Of a stretch of 64,000 bases of DNA, positions 7,814 through 16,749 are shown piece by piece. The notes beneath the pieces were generated by a model. That model was not told the DNA's origin and made no database searches. It saw only the letters and a list, made by a program, of their open reading frames with translations. The position numbers were made by a program, and so were the translations under genes. The stretch comes from Herbiconiux ginsengi (lineage in GTDB: Bacteria; Actinomycetota; Actinomycetes; Actinomycetales; Microbacteriaceae): NCBI RefSeq assembly GCF_900107435.1, contig NZ_FNPZ01000001.1:1026960-1090959 (forward strand), written 5' to 3'. Each line of letters starts with the position of its first letter. Positions within the stretch are counted from its first letter, which is position 1.

Positions 7814-8278
7814 ATGCCGAATGACACGAGACTCGCGAACGAGGCCTGGGAAGCGCTGTTCCGAGCGCAGTCGACGATCGAGCAGGAACTGCACACCGCG
7901 GCCGTCTGGGACGAACTCCAGCCCAACGAATACGGAGTGCTGTACGAGCTCTCGAAGACCCCCGAGGGCAGACGGCTGAAGGACTTGCAGAGCGACGTGC
8001 TCCTCAGCCAGGCCGGTGTGTCCCGACTGGTGAACCGGCTCGAGGCCGCGGGACTGGTCGCCCGCTCGGCGGACGGCACCGATCGGCGGGCCAGCGTGCT
8101 CACCCTCACCGCCAAAGGCCGGGAGGTGCAGCGCAAGATCGGCCGTCAACACGCCCGCCGGGTCACCGCGCAACTGACCAGCCGCCTCGACTCCACCCAG
8201 CTCGCCCAGTTGCGTGACCTGTGCCTCAAGATGCTCCCATCGGTCGGCGATCAGGAGGACGTACCCGCCGAGTCCTGA
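7814..8278 (+). CDS. MarR-family transcriptional regulator
   Basis: 154 residues with the MarR winged helix: LKDLQSDVLLSQAGVSRLVNRL recognition region (residues about 53-74) and the wing DGTDRRASVLTLTAKG near residue 95. MarR proteins usually repress neighbouring oxidoreductase or efflux genes until a phenolic, quinone or oxidant ligand binds. The gene is downstream of wrbA and the SDR, so the palindrome at 6276-6311 is its probable operator. The start follows a GAGGG immediately after the upstream terminator. Confidence 0.88.
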   Translation: MPNDTRLANEAWEALFRAQSTIEQELHTAAVWDELQPNEYGVLYELSKTPEGRRLKDLQSDVLLSQAGVSRLVNRLEAAGLVARSADGTDRRASVLTLTAKGREVQRKIGRQHARRVTAQLTSRLDSTQLAQLRDLCLKMLPSVGDQEDVPAES

Positions 8279-8451
8279 TCGGATGGCCCACCGCTGCGGA
8301 AATGCGAGTCAGATTGCTTGTTGAACGACAGCGGAGCCCTGGCCCGACGGGTCATTTGGCGGGTTGCCAGCCGCACTCTCCTCTTGCACAGTGCTGCTGA
8401 CACGAACCACACGGTGGGCGCGAGCGCGCATTTCCCTGAGGAGGAGATCTG

Positions 8452-9159
8452 ATGACTGTCACCCTGATCACCGGAGCGAACAAGGGCCTCGGCCGCGAGA
8501 GCGCGCGGCAACTCGTCGCCGCCGGGCACACCGTCTATCTGGGCGCGCGCGACGAAGCCCGCGGAAGGGCCGCCGCAGACGAGCTCCGCGCGCGCTTCGT
8601 GCTGCTCGACGTCACCGATGACGCATCCGTCTCCGCCGCGGCAGCTCAGCTCGATGCGGAGGGTGGCCTCGACGTGCTGATCAACAACGCCGGGGTCGAA
8701 GGGCGGTTGCCCGACAACGGCATCGTCTCGCCGGCCGACACCACTGCGGCCACCCTCCAGGAGGTCTTCGACACGAACGTCTTCGGTCTCGTTCGCGTGT
8801 TCCACGCATTCCTCCCCCTTCTCCAGAAGTCCGAGCATCCCGTGGTGGTGAACGTCTCCAGCGGGCTCGGCTCTCTCAGTGCTCTCAGCGATCCGGCGAG
8901 TCCGACCCGCTTCTACCCGGGCGTGGCCTATCCGACCTCGAAAGCTGCGGTGAACGCGATCACCATCCAGCTCGCGAAGGCGTTCCCCCGATTCCGGGTC
9001 AATGCCGTCGACCCGGGTTTCACGAGCACGGATCTCAACGGCCACACGGGCACCCAGACCGTCGAAGAGGGCGCTGCCGTCATCGTGAGAACCGCGCAGA
9101 CCCCTCCCGACGGTGTGACCGGCGCCTTCCTGTCAGCTGAAGGCCCCGCGCCCTGGTAG
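8452..9159 (+). CDS. SDR-family oxidoreductase
   Basis: 235 residues. N-terminal TLITGANKGLGRE cofactor loop, NNAGVEG near residue 80, VNVSSGLG with the catalytic Ser near 135 and AYPTSKAAV with Tyr and Lys near 160. A GAGGAG site precedes ATG 8452. It converges on the hydrolase at 9188 with a 28-bp gap. A decayed copy of this gene is at 178-324. The 173-bp gap before it (8279-8451) holds no clear element. Confidence 0.85.
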   Translation: MTVTLITGANKGLGRESARQLVAAGHTVYLGARDEARGRAAADELRARFVLLDVTDDASVSAAAAQLDAEGGLDVLINNAGVEGRLPDNGIVSPADTTAATLQEVFDTNVFGLVRVFHAFLPLLQKSEHPVVVNVSSGLGSLSALSDPASPTRFYPGVAYPTSKAAVNAITIQLAKAFPRFRVNAVDPGFTSTDLNGHTGTQTVEEGAAVIVRTAQTPPDGVTGAFLSAEGPAPW

Positions 9160-9187
9160 TGCGCCTCCTGCCCTCGACCAGCCGGGC

Positions 9188-9910
9188 TCAGCGCCCGGCA
9201 GCGGTAAGGATGAGGCGGGCGACGTCTTCCGGGTGCGTGATCATCGAGAGATGCCCGCTGTCGATCTCCACCGTGGACGCCCCCATCCTTGCCGCGAGGA
9301 AGCGCTCGAGGTCGGGGGCGGTGGTGCGATCCTGCTTCGAGACCGCGTAGAACGAGGAGCGGATGCGCCACGCGGCCGTCGTCGTGGATGAGGAGAAGAG
9401 CGTGTCGGCGATGGCCCCTTGCACGGCATGGAGCACACGGGCCCGGGAGGCCTCGACGCCGTTCGCGAAGTCCTCGAGAAAGGCGCGCTCCGAGAGCCGC
9501 GCGAACCCATCGGCGTGCACGAGCCCGGCGGATGCGGGCGGCATCGGGAATTGCGACGCGAGCGCTGGATAGTCCTCTCCCGCGTCAGGCGCGCGTGCCG
9601 CGATGTAGACCAGCGCCGAGACCCGATCGTCCCCGCCGACTTCGGAGATGACCGTGCCGGCCCAGGAATGACCCACCAGCACGGCGAGCCCATCCTTCAG
9701 GGCAAGAGCGCGGCGCGTGGCTGCGGCGTCGTCGGCGAGGGACGTCAATGGGTTCTGCACGGCCGTCACGTCCAGGCCGGCTCGCTGCAACAGCGGGATG
9801 ACGTCGGACCAGCATGAACCGTCGGCATACGCACCGTGGACGAGAACGATGTGGTCCGCTCGTGGGCGCCTGCCCGCACCGATCGGTGGCGGTGGAATTC
9901 GCGTCATCAT
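9188..9910 (-). CDS. Alpha/beta-fold hydrolase (EstC/MenH-like)
   Basis: 240 residues. The oxyanion motif HGAYADGSCWSDVIP is near residue 25, the nucleophile elbow VGHSWAGTV near 82 and the catalytic His in IDSGHLSMI near 222. The fold resembles small esterases of the EstC/hydroxynitrile-lyase-like group; substrate unknown. ATG 9910 overlaps the stop of the TMEM175-type gene (ATGA), so the two are translationally coupled. A truncated paralogue lies at 1207-1389. Confidence 0.85.
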   Translation of the reverse strand: MMTRIPPPPIGAGRRPRADHIVLVHGAYADGSCWSDVIPLLQRAGLDVTAVQNPLTSLADDAAATRRALALKDGLAVLVGHSWAGTVISEVGGDDRVSALVYIAARAPDAGEDYPALASQFPMPPASAGLVHADGFARLSERAFLEDFANGVEASRARVLHAVQGAIADTLFSSSTTTAAWRIRSSFYAVSKQDRTTAPDLERFLAARMGASTVEIDSGHLSMITHPEDVARLILTAAGR

Positions 9911-10584
9911 CGTCTCTCCCCAGGGGTGGTGTCGGCTGGTTCCGGATCCGGTCTCGATCGCACGCGCGAGGTCGAGTAGAAGAAATAGATCGGCACGGCG
10001 ATGAACAAGGCGAGTGCCAACGCAGGGTTGAGGAATGCCGCTGCCGCGGCAAGCACCACAGGAATGCCCGCGACCAGCACCTCACGGGCATTCGAGCGCA
10101 TCCATTCGACACCCGAGTCCTCCACCAAGAGGTGTGGGCGATGAGCGAGCACGATGCTGAGACCCAACCAGCCGCACATCACGATGAGCGAGGCCGCCGC
10201 GAAAAGGCCGCAGGCGATCACTCCGTCGAGATGATTGCCATCCTGGATGGCCATGGCTATCAACGAGGTCGGCCAAGGCAGAAGAGAGATCCCGAGCAGC
10301 AGAAGCAGGTTGAGGAGCAGCACCGGCGGCTCCACGCGCCGAATCTGCGCGAACAGAGCATGATGGTGCACCCAGATCGCGGCGAGTGTGAAGAACGCCG
10401 CAGCGTATGCCAGGAACGATGGCCAATGTTCCGCCAGGGAACCCGCGAAGTTCCCGCTGGTGGGGATCGGCAGGTCGAGCACCAGCAACGTGATGGCGAT
10501 CGCGAAGACGCCATCGGTGAATGCCTCGACTCTCCCCGTTTCCCGGGTCGGAGTCGCTGATCCGGCCGACGGGCCGCGCATCAT
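9907..10584 (-). CDS. TMEM175/DUF1211-family potassium channel
   Basis: 225 residues with about six transmembrane segments. The first helix carries the family signature EAFTDGVFAIAITLLVLD (FxDGVFAIAxTLL), which in characterised bacterial TMEM175 proteins lines the K+ pore. Length matches prokaryotic single-repeat members, which assemble as tetramers. The downstream hydrolase overlaps by 4 bp. The upstream leader duplicates that of the bicupin operon. A nine-codon GTG reading frame starts at the position matching the old ribosome site and ends at the ATGATG start; it may be a leader or a deletion scar. Confidence 0.85.
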   Translation of the reverse strand: MMRGPSAGSATPTRETGRVEAFTDGVFAIAITLLVLDLPIPTSGNFAGSLAEHWPSFLAYAAAFFTLAAIWVHHHALFAQIRRVEPPVLLLNLLLLLGISLLPWPTSLIAMAIQDGNHLDGVIACGLFAAASLIVMCGWLGLSIVLAHRPHLLVEDSGVEWMRSNAREVLVAGIPVVLAAAAAFLNPALALALFIAVPIYFFYSTSRVRSRPDPEPADTTPGERR

Positions 10585-10612
10585 CGTGCACTCTCGATCC
10601 TGGTGGCCACGC

Positions 10613-10705
10613 TTCTCCCTCCGACGAGGTCACCCGTCACCTTCAGGGGCCGGAATCAGCACAGCACGAGGGGCATCCGGCACGCCTCGGACATCTGACT
10701 CGGTT
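10613..10705 (-). repeat. Leader duplicate B, upstream of the TMEM175-type gene
   Basis: Partner of 4137-4230. The GGAGGGAGAA ribosome-site block, the GTGCTGTGCTG core and the CGAGTCA block (read on the minus strand) are in the same order. Here the ribosome-site block is about 30 bp from the annotated start, so the original first gene may have been lost or replaced. Confidence 0.6.
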
Positions 10706-10750
10706 TTCGATCTCCTTCGGGCGTGGCCCCGGTCTGAGCCGTCGGACCCG

Positions 10751-13525
10751 TCATCCGATCCGGGAGGCCAGAGCGTCGCGCAGACCGGCGCGGCTCGTGA
10801 TTCCCAACTTGGGGAACGCGTTGTAGAGATGCCCGCTCACGGTGCGCGGTGAGAGAAACAGGCGGCTTCCGATCTCCTTGTTCGTCATCCCGCTGGCCGC
10901 CATCTCAGCGATGACCAACTCCTGCGCTGTCAGATCGGGCATCTCCAGGTAGGCCCCCGCCGTGCGGAACCGCGCATCCCCGGCCGCGCGCAGCTCGGTG
11001 GCCGCCCGCCGTACCCAGGGCACGGCGCCGAGCCGCTCGAACCTCTCCAGGGAATCGTGCAGCACCTCGCGCGCACGACTGGTGTCGACGGCCCGCCGGA
11101 GCCGCTCACCGTAGGCCAGTTGGATCCGGGCGACGTCGAATGGCCAGGCCTGCGCATCCGGCGTCTCGAGCGCCCGCTCGAACGAGTCGCGCCAGGCCGG
11201 CTGGTCGTCGGTGAGCGCTACCGCTCCCGCGGTGAGCAGGGCCATCCGGTCCGAGACCCGGGCCAGGCCGGCGTCGACCATCGCGGTGGCGTGGCGTCGG
11301 GCCTCGTCGATCCGGCCGGTGTGCACAGCTGCCTCCACCAGATCGAATGCGACCCACATCGCCGGGGGGACGAAACGCGGAAACTCCCCGGGCGCGCTCA
11401 ACCGGCAGGCGAGTCGGTAGGCCGTGTCCCATTCGCCATCGGCGACCGCGGCCAGGGTGCGGGGCTGGTAGGAGAATCTCTGCGCCCCCCAGCTATGACG
11501 CGGTTCACAGGATGCGTCGACGTCGTCGGCGTGAGCCCGGGCAGTCTCGGTGTCTCCCCGCCCGGCGGCAAGGAGCGACTGCAGGTAGGAGAAGTACCAG
11601 TCGCCGTTCGCGAAGCCCTCTTGCTCGCAGACGCGTGCGCCCTCGTCCGCCAGCTCTTGGGCCTGGCCCCACCTGCCGTGAAGGAAATCGTTGATGGCGA
11701 GGTGAGCGAGCGCGCGCACGTAGGGGCGCGGCGGTCCGCCGGTGCGCCCGGTCTCGACGAGACGCCAGGCCGGTCCTCGCCACAGCTCGATGAGATCGAG
11801 ATAGAGGGAGGTGAAGATCATCGACATGGCCAGGGCCGGGTCGGAATCGGCGATCGGCGTTTCGGACAGGGCGACGATGGCTTCGTGCGCCTCCCCACCG
11901 CGCCGGATCGCGTCGCCGACCGCCAGGCTCTCGGTGAGCCGCAGCGCCGGCACCTCCGGGGTCAATCGGTCGAGGGCATCGAAGTACGATTCCCACAGAT
12001 CGGTGTCGCCTGCATAGGAACACAACAGCAACCAGGTTCGGAATGCCGCCATGAGTTCCTCGTCGTCCGCACGCCACCCGTGCGTGCCGCCCCGCACCGC
12101 GTCTTCGATGAGTTTGATCTCGACGCGATAACTCCCTTCGCCGTTGACGGCGACCTGCGCGCGGGCGACCACGGCGTAGAGCGAACCCGGTCCTCGGCCG
12201 AAGCCGTCGGGGGCATCCGCGAGGAGTCGTTCGACCCCACGGAATTCCCCGGCGATCTCCGACCGCAAGAATGCCGCCTCAGCGAGCCGCGGTGCTCGAT
12301 CCTCATCCCGCGGAGTGAGGGCTGCGGACCGCGTGATCGCCATGGCAGCACCGTGCACGTCTCCTCGCGCGAACGAGCGATGCGCGAGGTCGTGCAGCAG
12401 GCGTGCGATGCTCTCGTCGGGCTGGCTGGCTGCGCTGGCCAGGTGCCACACGCGTCGATCCGAATCCCCCGCAGACCGGTCGGCGATTCGCTTGTGGATC
12501 GCCCGACGCTCGGCGCTGGATGTCGAATCCACAAGAGCGGACCGGAACAGCGGATGGCGGAAGTCGACCACGCCTGCCCTCTCATCGATCACGATGGCGC
12601 CGGCGTCTTCGCCGGGCGCCAGATCGTCGAGGGTGAGCCCTGTGTCCGTGAGGGCGCGAAGTTCGGTGCGTCCGTCGAGCGCAAGGGTCAGCAACGCGGT
12701 GCGCGCTGTCGATGACAGAGCCCCGATCCGCGCGGCGAAGGAGGCTTCGATTCGTCGCGGAAGGGGCAAGGTGTCCTCCTCCGTGCCGATCGGCAGAACG
12801 CGCTCGTCGCCCGCCCACTCGACCAGGGCCAGCGGATACCCCGCAGACAGACGGACCAGTCGTTTCCGGGATTGCGCCGACAATCCTGGGTTCCGCGCGC
12901 GCACCAGCTCATCGGCATCGGGCGGCGTCAGCGGACTGACCAGAAGCGATTCCAGGTCGGAGCCATCGAACGACGACGGCTCCCCGAGCCGCACCGAGCC
13001 CACCAGGGCGATCCGCTTGCCCTCGAGGCGACGCGCGATGAACGCCAGGGCGGCCGCGCTCGAGGCATCCACCCAATGCAGATCATCCACGACGAGCAGC
13101 ACCGGCTCGTCGCGCGCCGCGCGTTCCAGCAAGGCGAGCGCCGCGTGATAGACCGCCAGAGGCGCGGTCTTCTCATCACCGTCGCTGCCCATTCCGAGCG
13201 CGGATCGAAGGGCGGCGGACGACGACGCAGGCAAGCGGTCGTTCAAGGCGAGCACCGGGTGGAGCAGTTGGTGCAGGGTGCTGAAACCCAGATCAGCCTC
13301 GTACTGCACTCCCCACGCCCGGAGCACACGGGCCTGCAGCTCAGTGGCACGCTCGGCGCACAGTCTGAGGAGACGAGACTTGCCCACGCCGGCTTCTCCG
13401 AGAAGAAGGTGAGCGCCCCCCTCATCGAGTGCTCTCGTCACGAATGTCGTGAGCAGAGAACGTTCGCGATCACGGCCGAAGAGTCGGTCGGAGTACTCTG
13501 CGCTCTGCGCATCCATCACAGCCAC
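10751..13525 (-). CDS. LuxR-type large ATP-binding transcriptional regulator (LAL family)
   Basis: 924 residues. Walker A LLGEAGVGKSRLLRL near residue 40 and Walker B VLLVVDDLHWVDASS near 140 define the STAND/AAA ATPase. A long helical TPR-like middle follows. The C-terminal LuxR helix-turn-helix is in LTAQELVIAEMAASGMTNKE plus LSPRTVSGHLYNAFPKLGI at about 860-910. This size and order are typical of MalT/LAL activators. The start is uncertain between GTG 13525 and ATG 13516. It lies on the same strand as the TMEM175-hydrolase pair, so it may control that locus; the ligand is unknown. Confidence 0.88.
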   Translation of the reverse strand: MAVMDAQSAEYSDRLFGRDRERSLLTTFVTRALDEGGAHLLLGEAGVGKSRLLRLCAERATELQARVLRAWGVQYEADLGFSTLHQLLHPVLALNDRLPASSSAALRSALGMGSDGDEKTAPLAVYHAALALLERAARDEPVLLVVDDLHWVDASSAAALAFIARRLEGKRIALVGSVRLGEPSSFDGSDLESLLVSPLTPPDADELVRARNPGLSAQSRKRLVRLSAGYPLALVEWAGDERVLPIGTEEDTLPLPRRIEASFAARIGALSSTARTALLTLALDGRTELRALTDTGLTLDDLAPGEDAGAIVIDERAGVVDFRHPLFRSALVDSTSSAERRAIHKRIADRSAGDSDRRVWHLASAASQPDESIARLLHDLAHRSFARGDVHGAAMAITRSAALTPRDEDRAPRLAEAAFLRSEIAGEFRGVERLLADAPDGFGRGPGSLYAVVARAQVAVNGEGSYRVEIKLIEDAVRGGTHGWRADDEELMAAFRTWLLLCSYAGDTDLWESYFDALDRLTPEVPALRLTESLAVGDAIRRGGEAHEAIVALSETPIADSDPALAMSMIFTSLYLDLIELWRGPAWRLVETGRTGGPPRPYVRALAHLAINDFLHGRWGQAQELADEGARVCEQEGFANGDWYFSYLQSLLAAGRGDTETARAHADDVDASCEPRHSWGAQRFSYQPRTLAAVADGEWDTAYRLACRLSAPGEFPRFVPPAMWVAFDLVEAAVHTGRIDEARRHATAMVDAGLARVSDRMALLTAGAVALTDDQPAWRDSFERALETPDAQAWPFDVARIQLAYGERLRRAVDTSRAREVLHDSLERFERLGAVPWVRRAATELRAAGDARFRTAGAYLEMPDLTAQELVIAEMAASGMTNKEIGSRLFLSPRTVSGHLYNAFPKLGITSRAGLRDALASRIG

Positions 13526-13620
13526 CTAGCACGCGGATACGGCATTCTAATGACCGCAGGACCGCGCCAGCAATGACCACGTGGGTGAAATGCTGTCACC
13601 GACGTCGCGGACGAAATCTC

Positions 13621-14547
13621 CTAGAGGTATCGCGCGCCCGGCAGACGCCGCCGGATGACCTCCATCGCATCGGGGCTCTGGTCGACCAGCACGTAGTTGC
13701 GGCCGAGCGCCGCCGCAACCGCCCCCGTGGTGCCGCTGCCGGCGAAGAAGTCGAGCACCCAGTCGCCCTCGCGGCTGGACGCCTGCACGATGCGCCGCAG
13801 GATGCCCTCCGGCTTCTGCGTGGGATAGCCCGTCTTCTCGCGGCCGGTGGGTGAGACGATCGTGTGCCACCAGACATCCGTCGGCAGCTTGCCCGTCGCC
13901 GCCTTCTCGGGCGTCACCAGCCCGGGCGCCATGTAGGGTTCCCGGTCGACCGTCGTCGAGTCGAAGTAGTAGGCGGCCGGGTTCTTCACGTAGACGAGGA
14001 TCGTGTCGTGCTTCGTGGGCCAGCGGTTCTTCGACTTGGCGCCGTAGTCGTAGGCCCAGATGATCTCGTTCAAGAAGCTCTCGCGCCCGAACAGCGCGTC
14101 GAGCAGCACCTTCGCGTAGTGCGCCTCACGGTAGTCGAGGTGCAGGTAGAGGGTTCCGTCGTCGGCGAGCAGGCGCCAGGCCTCTACGATGCGGGGTTCG
14201 AGGAACTCCCAGTAGTCGTCGAAGCGGTCGTCGTAGCTCAGCAGATCGCCCTTGATGCGGTCGTAGGCCTGCCCCTTGAAACCGGTGATGCGGCCGGGCG
14301 GGCGCGCCGCATCCGGGTCGGCCCGCGCATCCGCGTCGACGGGCTCGGGTTCGGGCACGACCCGGGTCGCCGTGGTCGACCGGCGGGTCTGCTGCCGGCC
14401 GGTGTTGAACGGCGGGTCGAGATAGATGACGGTGAAGGATGCGTCGGCGAAGGCGGGCAGAACGGCGAGGTTGTCGGCTTGGTAGACCAGCCCTTCGCCC
14501 CGCGCGCCGTCGTCGAAGGAGGCGAGGGGGGATTCGGCGACGGGCAC
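13621..14547 (-). CDS. Site-specific DNA methyltransferase (N6-adenine/N4-cytosine type), orphan
   Basis: 308 residues. The catalytic motif IV VIYLDPPFNTG is near residue 45 and the SAM motif I VLDFFAGSGTTGAVAAALG near residue 275, giving the circular beta-class order (catalytic before SAM-binding). Between them are KHDTILVY and GYPTQKPEGIL, typical of M.HinfI/CcrM-like enzymes. GTG 14547 is chosen because CACAAT sits exactly 6 nt upstream, implying a leaderless start, and upstream codons are antisense to the GNAT gene. No restriction endonuclease is adjacent. The recognition sequence cannot be deduced. Confidence 0.85.
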   Translation of the reverse strand: MPVAESPLASFDDGARGEGLVYQADNLAVLPAFADASFTVIYLDPPFNTGRQQTRRSTTATRVVPEPEPVDADARADPDAARPPGRITGFKGQAYDRIKGDLLSYDDRFDDYWEFLEPRIVEAWRLLADDGTLYLHLDYREAHYAKVLLDALFGRESFLNEIIWAYDYGAKSKNRWPTKHDTILVYVKNPAAYYFDSTTVDREPYMAPGLVTPEKAATGKLPTDVWWHTIVSPTGREKTGYPTQKPEGILRRIVQASSREGDWVLDFFAGSGTTGAVAAALGRNYVLVDQSPDAMEVIRRRLPGARYL

Positions 14548-14595
14548 CTTGCAATTGTGGCAGTCCGAAGGTGGCGGGCGTATTCTCGGGGCACC

Positions 14596-14880
14596 ATGAG
14601 CACCGAGATCCGCAACGAACAGACGCAGAACCGCTACACCATCACTCTCGACGACGAGTTGGTGGGGTTCACCGACTACCGCATCGTCGGCCGGTCGATC
14701 GTCTTCACCCGCACCGAGGTCGATCCGCGTCGACGGAACAACGGGGTCGCCGGCCAGCTCGTGCAGTACGCGCTCGACGACGTGCGCACGGGCGACCTCG
14801 CGGTGGTGCCGCAATGCACCTTCGTCTCGCAGTGGATCGACGGCCACCCCGACTACCAGGAGCTCGTCGACCGAGGCTGA
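14596..14880 (+). CDS. Small GNAT N-acetyltransferase (YjdJ-like)
   Basis: 94 residues, the length of the minimal YjdJ/GTLF3B-type GNAT family. The beta-strand run YTITLDDELVGFTDYR is followed by IVFTRTEVDPRRRNNGVAGQ, the family's acetyl-CoA loop region, and a C-terminal CTFVSQWIDGHPDY motif (cysteine then W..HP.Y) characteristic of this group. It is divergent from the methyltransferase with a 48-bp gap. These proteins acetylate unknown small amines or proteins. Confidence 0.85.
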   Translation: MSTEIRNEQTQNRYTITLDDELVGFTDYRIVGRSIVFTRTEVDPRRRNNGVAGQLVQYALDDVRTGDLAVVPQCTFVSQWIDGHPDYQELVDRG

Positions 14881-14989
14881 GCGACCGACCGCGCGCTTGC
14901 GCCCGGTCGCGCCCCCGCTTAGGCTGGTCGGCTCGCCATCGGTGAGCGCCGACGCGGATCATGCGCCTCGGCCGCCGATCGGAAGAGCC

Positions 14990-16711
14990 ATGGCCCACAT
15001 CAACGTCTCCGACATCCGGTACACCCTTGCCGACGGCCGCCCCCTGCTCGACGGGGTGTCGTTCCGGGTGGGCGAGGGCAGCACGGCTGCGCTCATCGGC
15101 GCGAACGGCGCCGGCAAGTCGACGCTGCTGCGCATCATCCGGGGCGAGCTCGCGGCCGACTCCGGCGTGGTGTCGATCGACGGCGGACTGGGCGTGATGG
15201 ACCAGTTCGTCGGTCACGGAACCGGCGGCGTGGGCGGGACGGATGCGCCCGGCACCGTGCACGACCTGCTCGTCTCTGTCGCACCCGCGCGCATCCGCGA
15301 CGCCGCTCTCGCTCTCGAACGGGCCGAGGACGCAGTGATCGAGAACGACGTCGAGCGAACGCAGATGGCCTACGCCGCCGCGATCGCCGACTACGCGGAC
15401 ACCGGCGGCTACGAGCACGAGGTGGTGTGGGACACCTGTTGCCAGGCCGCCCTCGGCCTGCCTTACGAGCGCGCCCGCAACCGCGACGTGGGATCGCTCT
15501 CCGGCGGCGAGCAGAAACGGCTCGTGCTCGAAGCGCTGTTCCGGGGGCCGGAGGGCGTACTGCTGCTCGATGAGCCCGACAACTACCTCGACGTTCCCGC
15601 CAAGCGCTGGCTCGAAGAGGCCCTGCGTGCGAGCGCGAAGACGGTGCTGCTGGTCTCGCACGACCGGGAGCTGCTCGCTCGCGCCGCCACCCGCATCGTG
15701 ACCCTCGAGGTCGGTGCCGTCGGCAACTCGACCTGGACACACGGCGGCAGTTTCGCGAACTACCACGAGGCCCGCACCGAACGGTTGGAACGGCTCGACG
15801 AGCTCCGCCGGCGCTGGGACGAGGATCACCTGAAACTCAAGGCCCTCGTGGTGCGACTCGGTCAGCAGGCCAAGTACAACGACGACATGGCCTCGCGCTA
15901 TCGGGCCGCCCAGACCCGGCTGGCCAAGTTCGAGGCGGCCGGCCCTCCCGAGGAGCGTCCGCGCGACCAGAAGGTGAGCATGCGGCTGGGCGGCGGCCGC
16001 ACCGGGCGTCGGGCCGTCATGTGCGAGCAGCTCGAGCTCACGGGCCTGATGGCGCCGTTCGATCTCGAGATCTGGTTCGGCGACCGCGTCTCGGTGCTCG
16101 GATCGAACGGATCGGGCAAATCGCACTTCCTCCGTCTGCTCGCGGCCGGCGGCAGCGATCCCGATCCGGCCACCCTCGGACCGTTCGGGGCTGCGGTCGA
16201 CGGAGGGGCGCGCCTGGATCCCGTCGCCCACACCGGCAACGCCCGGCTCGGCGCGCGCATCCGGCCCGGCTGGTTCGCGCAGACCCATCAGCATCCGGAA
16301 CTCACTGGTCGCACCCTGCTCGACATCCTTCACCGCGGCGACGACGGCCGGGCCGGTATGGCGCGCGAGGAGGCGAGCCGCGCCCTCGGGCGATACGGGC
16401 TGGCCCTCGCCGCCGAGCAGCGCTTCGAGTCGCTCTCGGGGGGTCAGCAGGCGCGCCTGCAGATCCTGCTGCTCGAACTCGCCGGCGCGACCCTGCTGCT
16501 GCTCGACGAGCCCACCGACAACCTCGACCTCGTGTCGGCGGAGGCCCTCGAGGAGGCGCTCGGCGAGTTCGAGGGAACGGTGATCGCCGTCACACACGAC
16601 CGCTGGTTCGCGCGCGGCTTCGACCGCCACCTGGTGTTCGGGGCGTCGGGTGAGGTGTACGAGTCACCCGAACCGGTGTGGACGGAGTCGCGGGTGCAGA
16701 GGGTGCGCTGA
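14990..16711 (+). CDS. ABC-F family ATPase (ribosome-associated type)
   Basis: 573 residues with two ABC domains and no membrane segments. Domain 1: Walker A GANGAGKST near residue 40, signature SLSGGEQ near 170, Walker B VLLLDEP near 190. Domain 2: GSNGSGKSH near 370, SLSGGQQ near 485, LLLLDEPTDNLDL near 505. The linker is charged and helical as in ABC-F translation factors that bind the ribosomal E site. ATG 14990 follows GGAAG; a TAGGCT -10 candidate lies at 14920-14925. Antibiotic protection and housekeeping roles cannot be separated from sequence. Confidence 0.9.
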   Translation: MAHINVSDIRYTLADGRPLLDGVSFRVGEGSTAALIGANGAGKSTLLRIIRGELAADSGVVSIDGGLGVMDQFVGHGTGGVGGTDAPGTVHDLLVSVAPARIRDAALALERAEDAVIENDVERTQMAYAAAIADYADTGGYEHEVVWDTCCQAALGLPYERARNRDVGSLSGGEQKRLVLEALFRGPEGVLLLDEPDNYLDVPAKRWLEEALRASAKTVLLVSHDRELLARAATRIVTLEVGAVGNSTWTHGGSFANYHEARTERLERLDELRRRWDEDHLKLKALVVRLGQQAKYNDDMASRYRAAQTRLAKFEAAGPPEERPRDQKVSMRLGGGRTGRRAVMCEQLELTGLMAPFDLEIWFGDRVSVLGSNGSGKSHFLRLLAAGGSDPDPATLGPFGAAVDGGARLDPVAHTGNARLGARIRPGWFAQTHQHPELTGRTLLDILHRGDDGRAGMAREEASRALGRYGLALAAEQRFESLSGGQQARLQILLLELAGATLLLLDEPTDNLDLVSAEALEEALGEFEGTVIAVTHDRWFARGFDRHLVFGASGEVYESPEPVWTESRVQRVR

Positions 16712-16731
16712 GCCCGGCGGCATCCGATGGT

Positions 16732-16744
16732 CCGCCCGAGGCGG
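16732..16744. terminator. Small hairpin between convergent ABC-F and UPF0303 genes
   Basis: CCGCC and GGCGG separated by CGA lie in the 38-bp gap between the convergent genes, with near-complementary flanks. It is short and lacks a U-tract, so termination here is tentative. Confidence 0.35.
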
Positions 16745-16749
16745 GACGG

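Noticed and set aside
13621-14547. Restriction-modification or other defence system
   Set aside because: Neighbours are a small GNAT and a LuxR regulator; no endonuclease or other defence protein was recognised.
14990-16711. Antibiotic-resistance ABC-F gene
   Set aside because: The family includes housekeeping translation factors, and the interdomain linker could not be assigned to a resistance subgroup from sequence alone.
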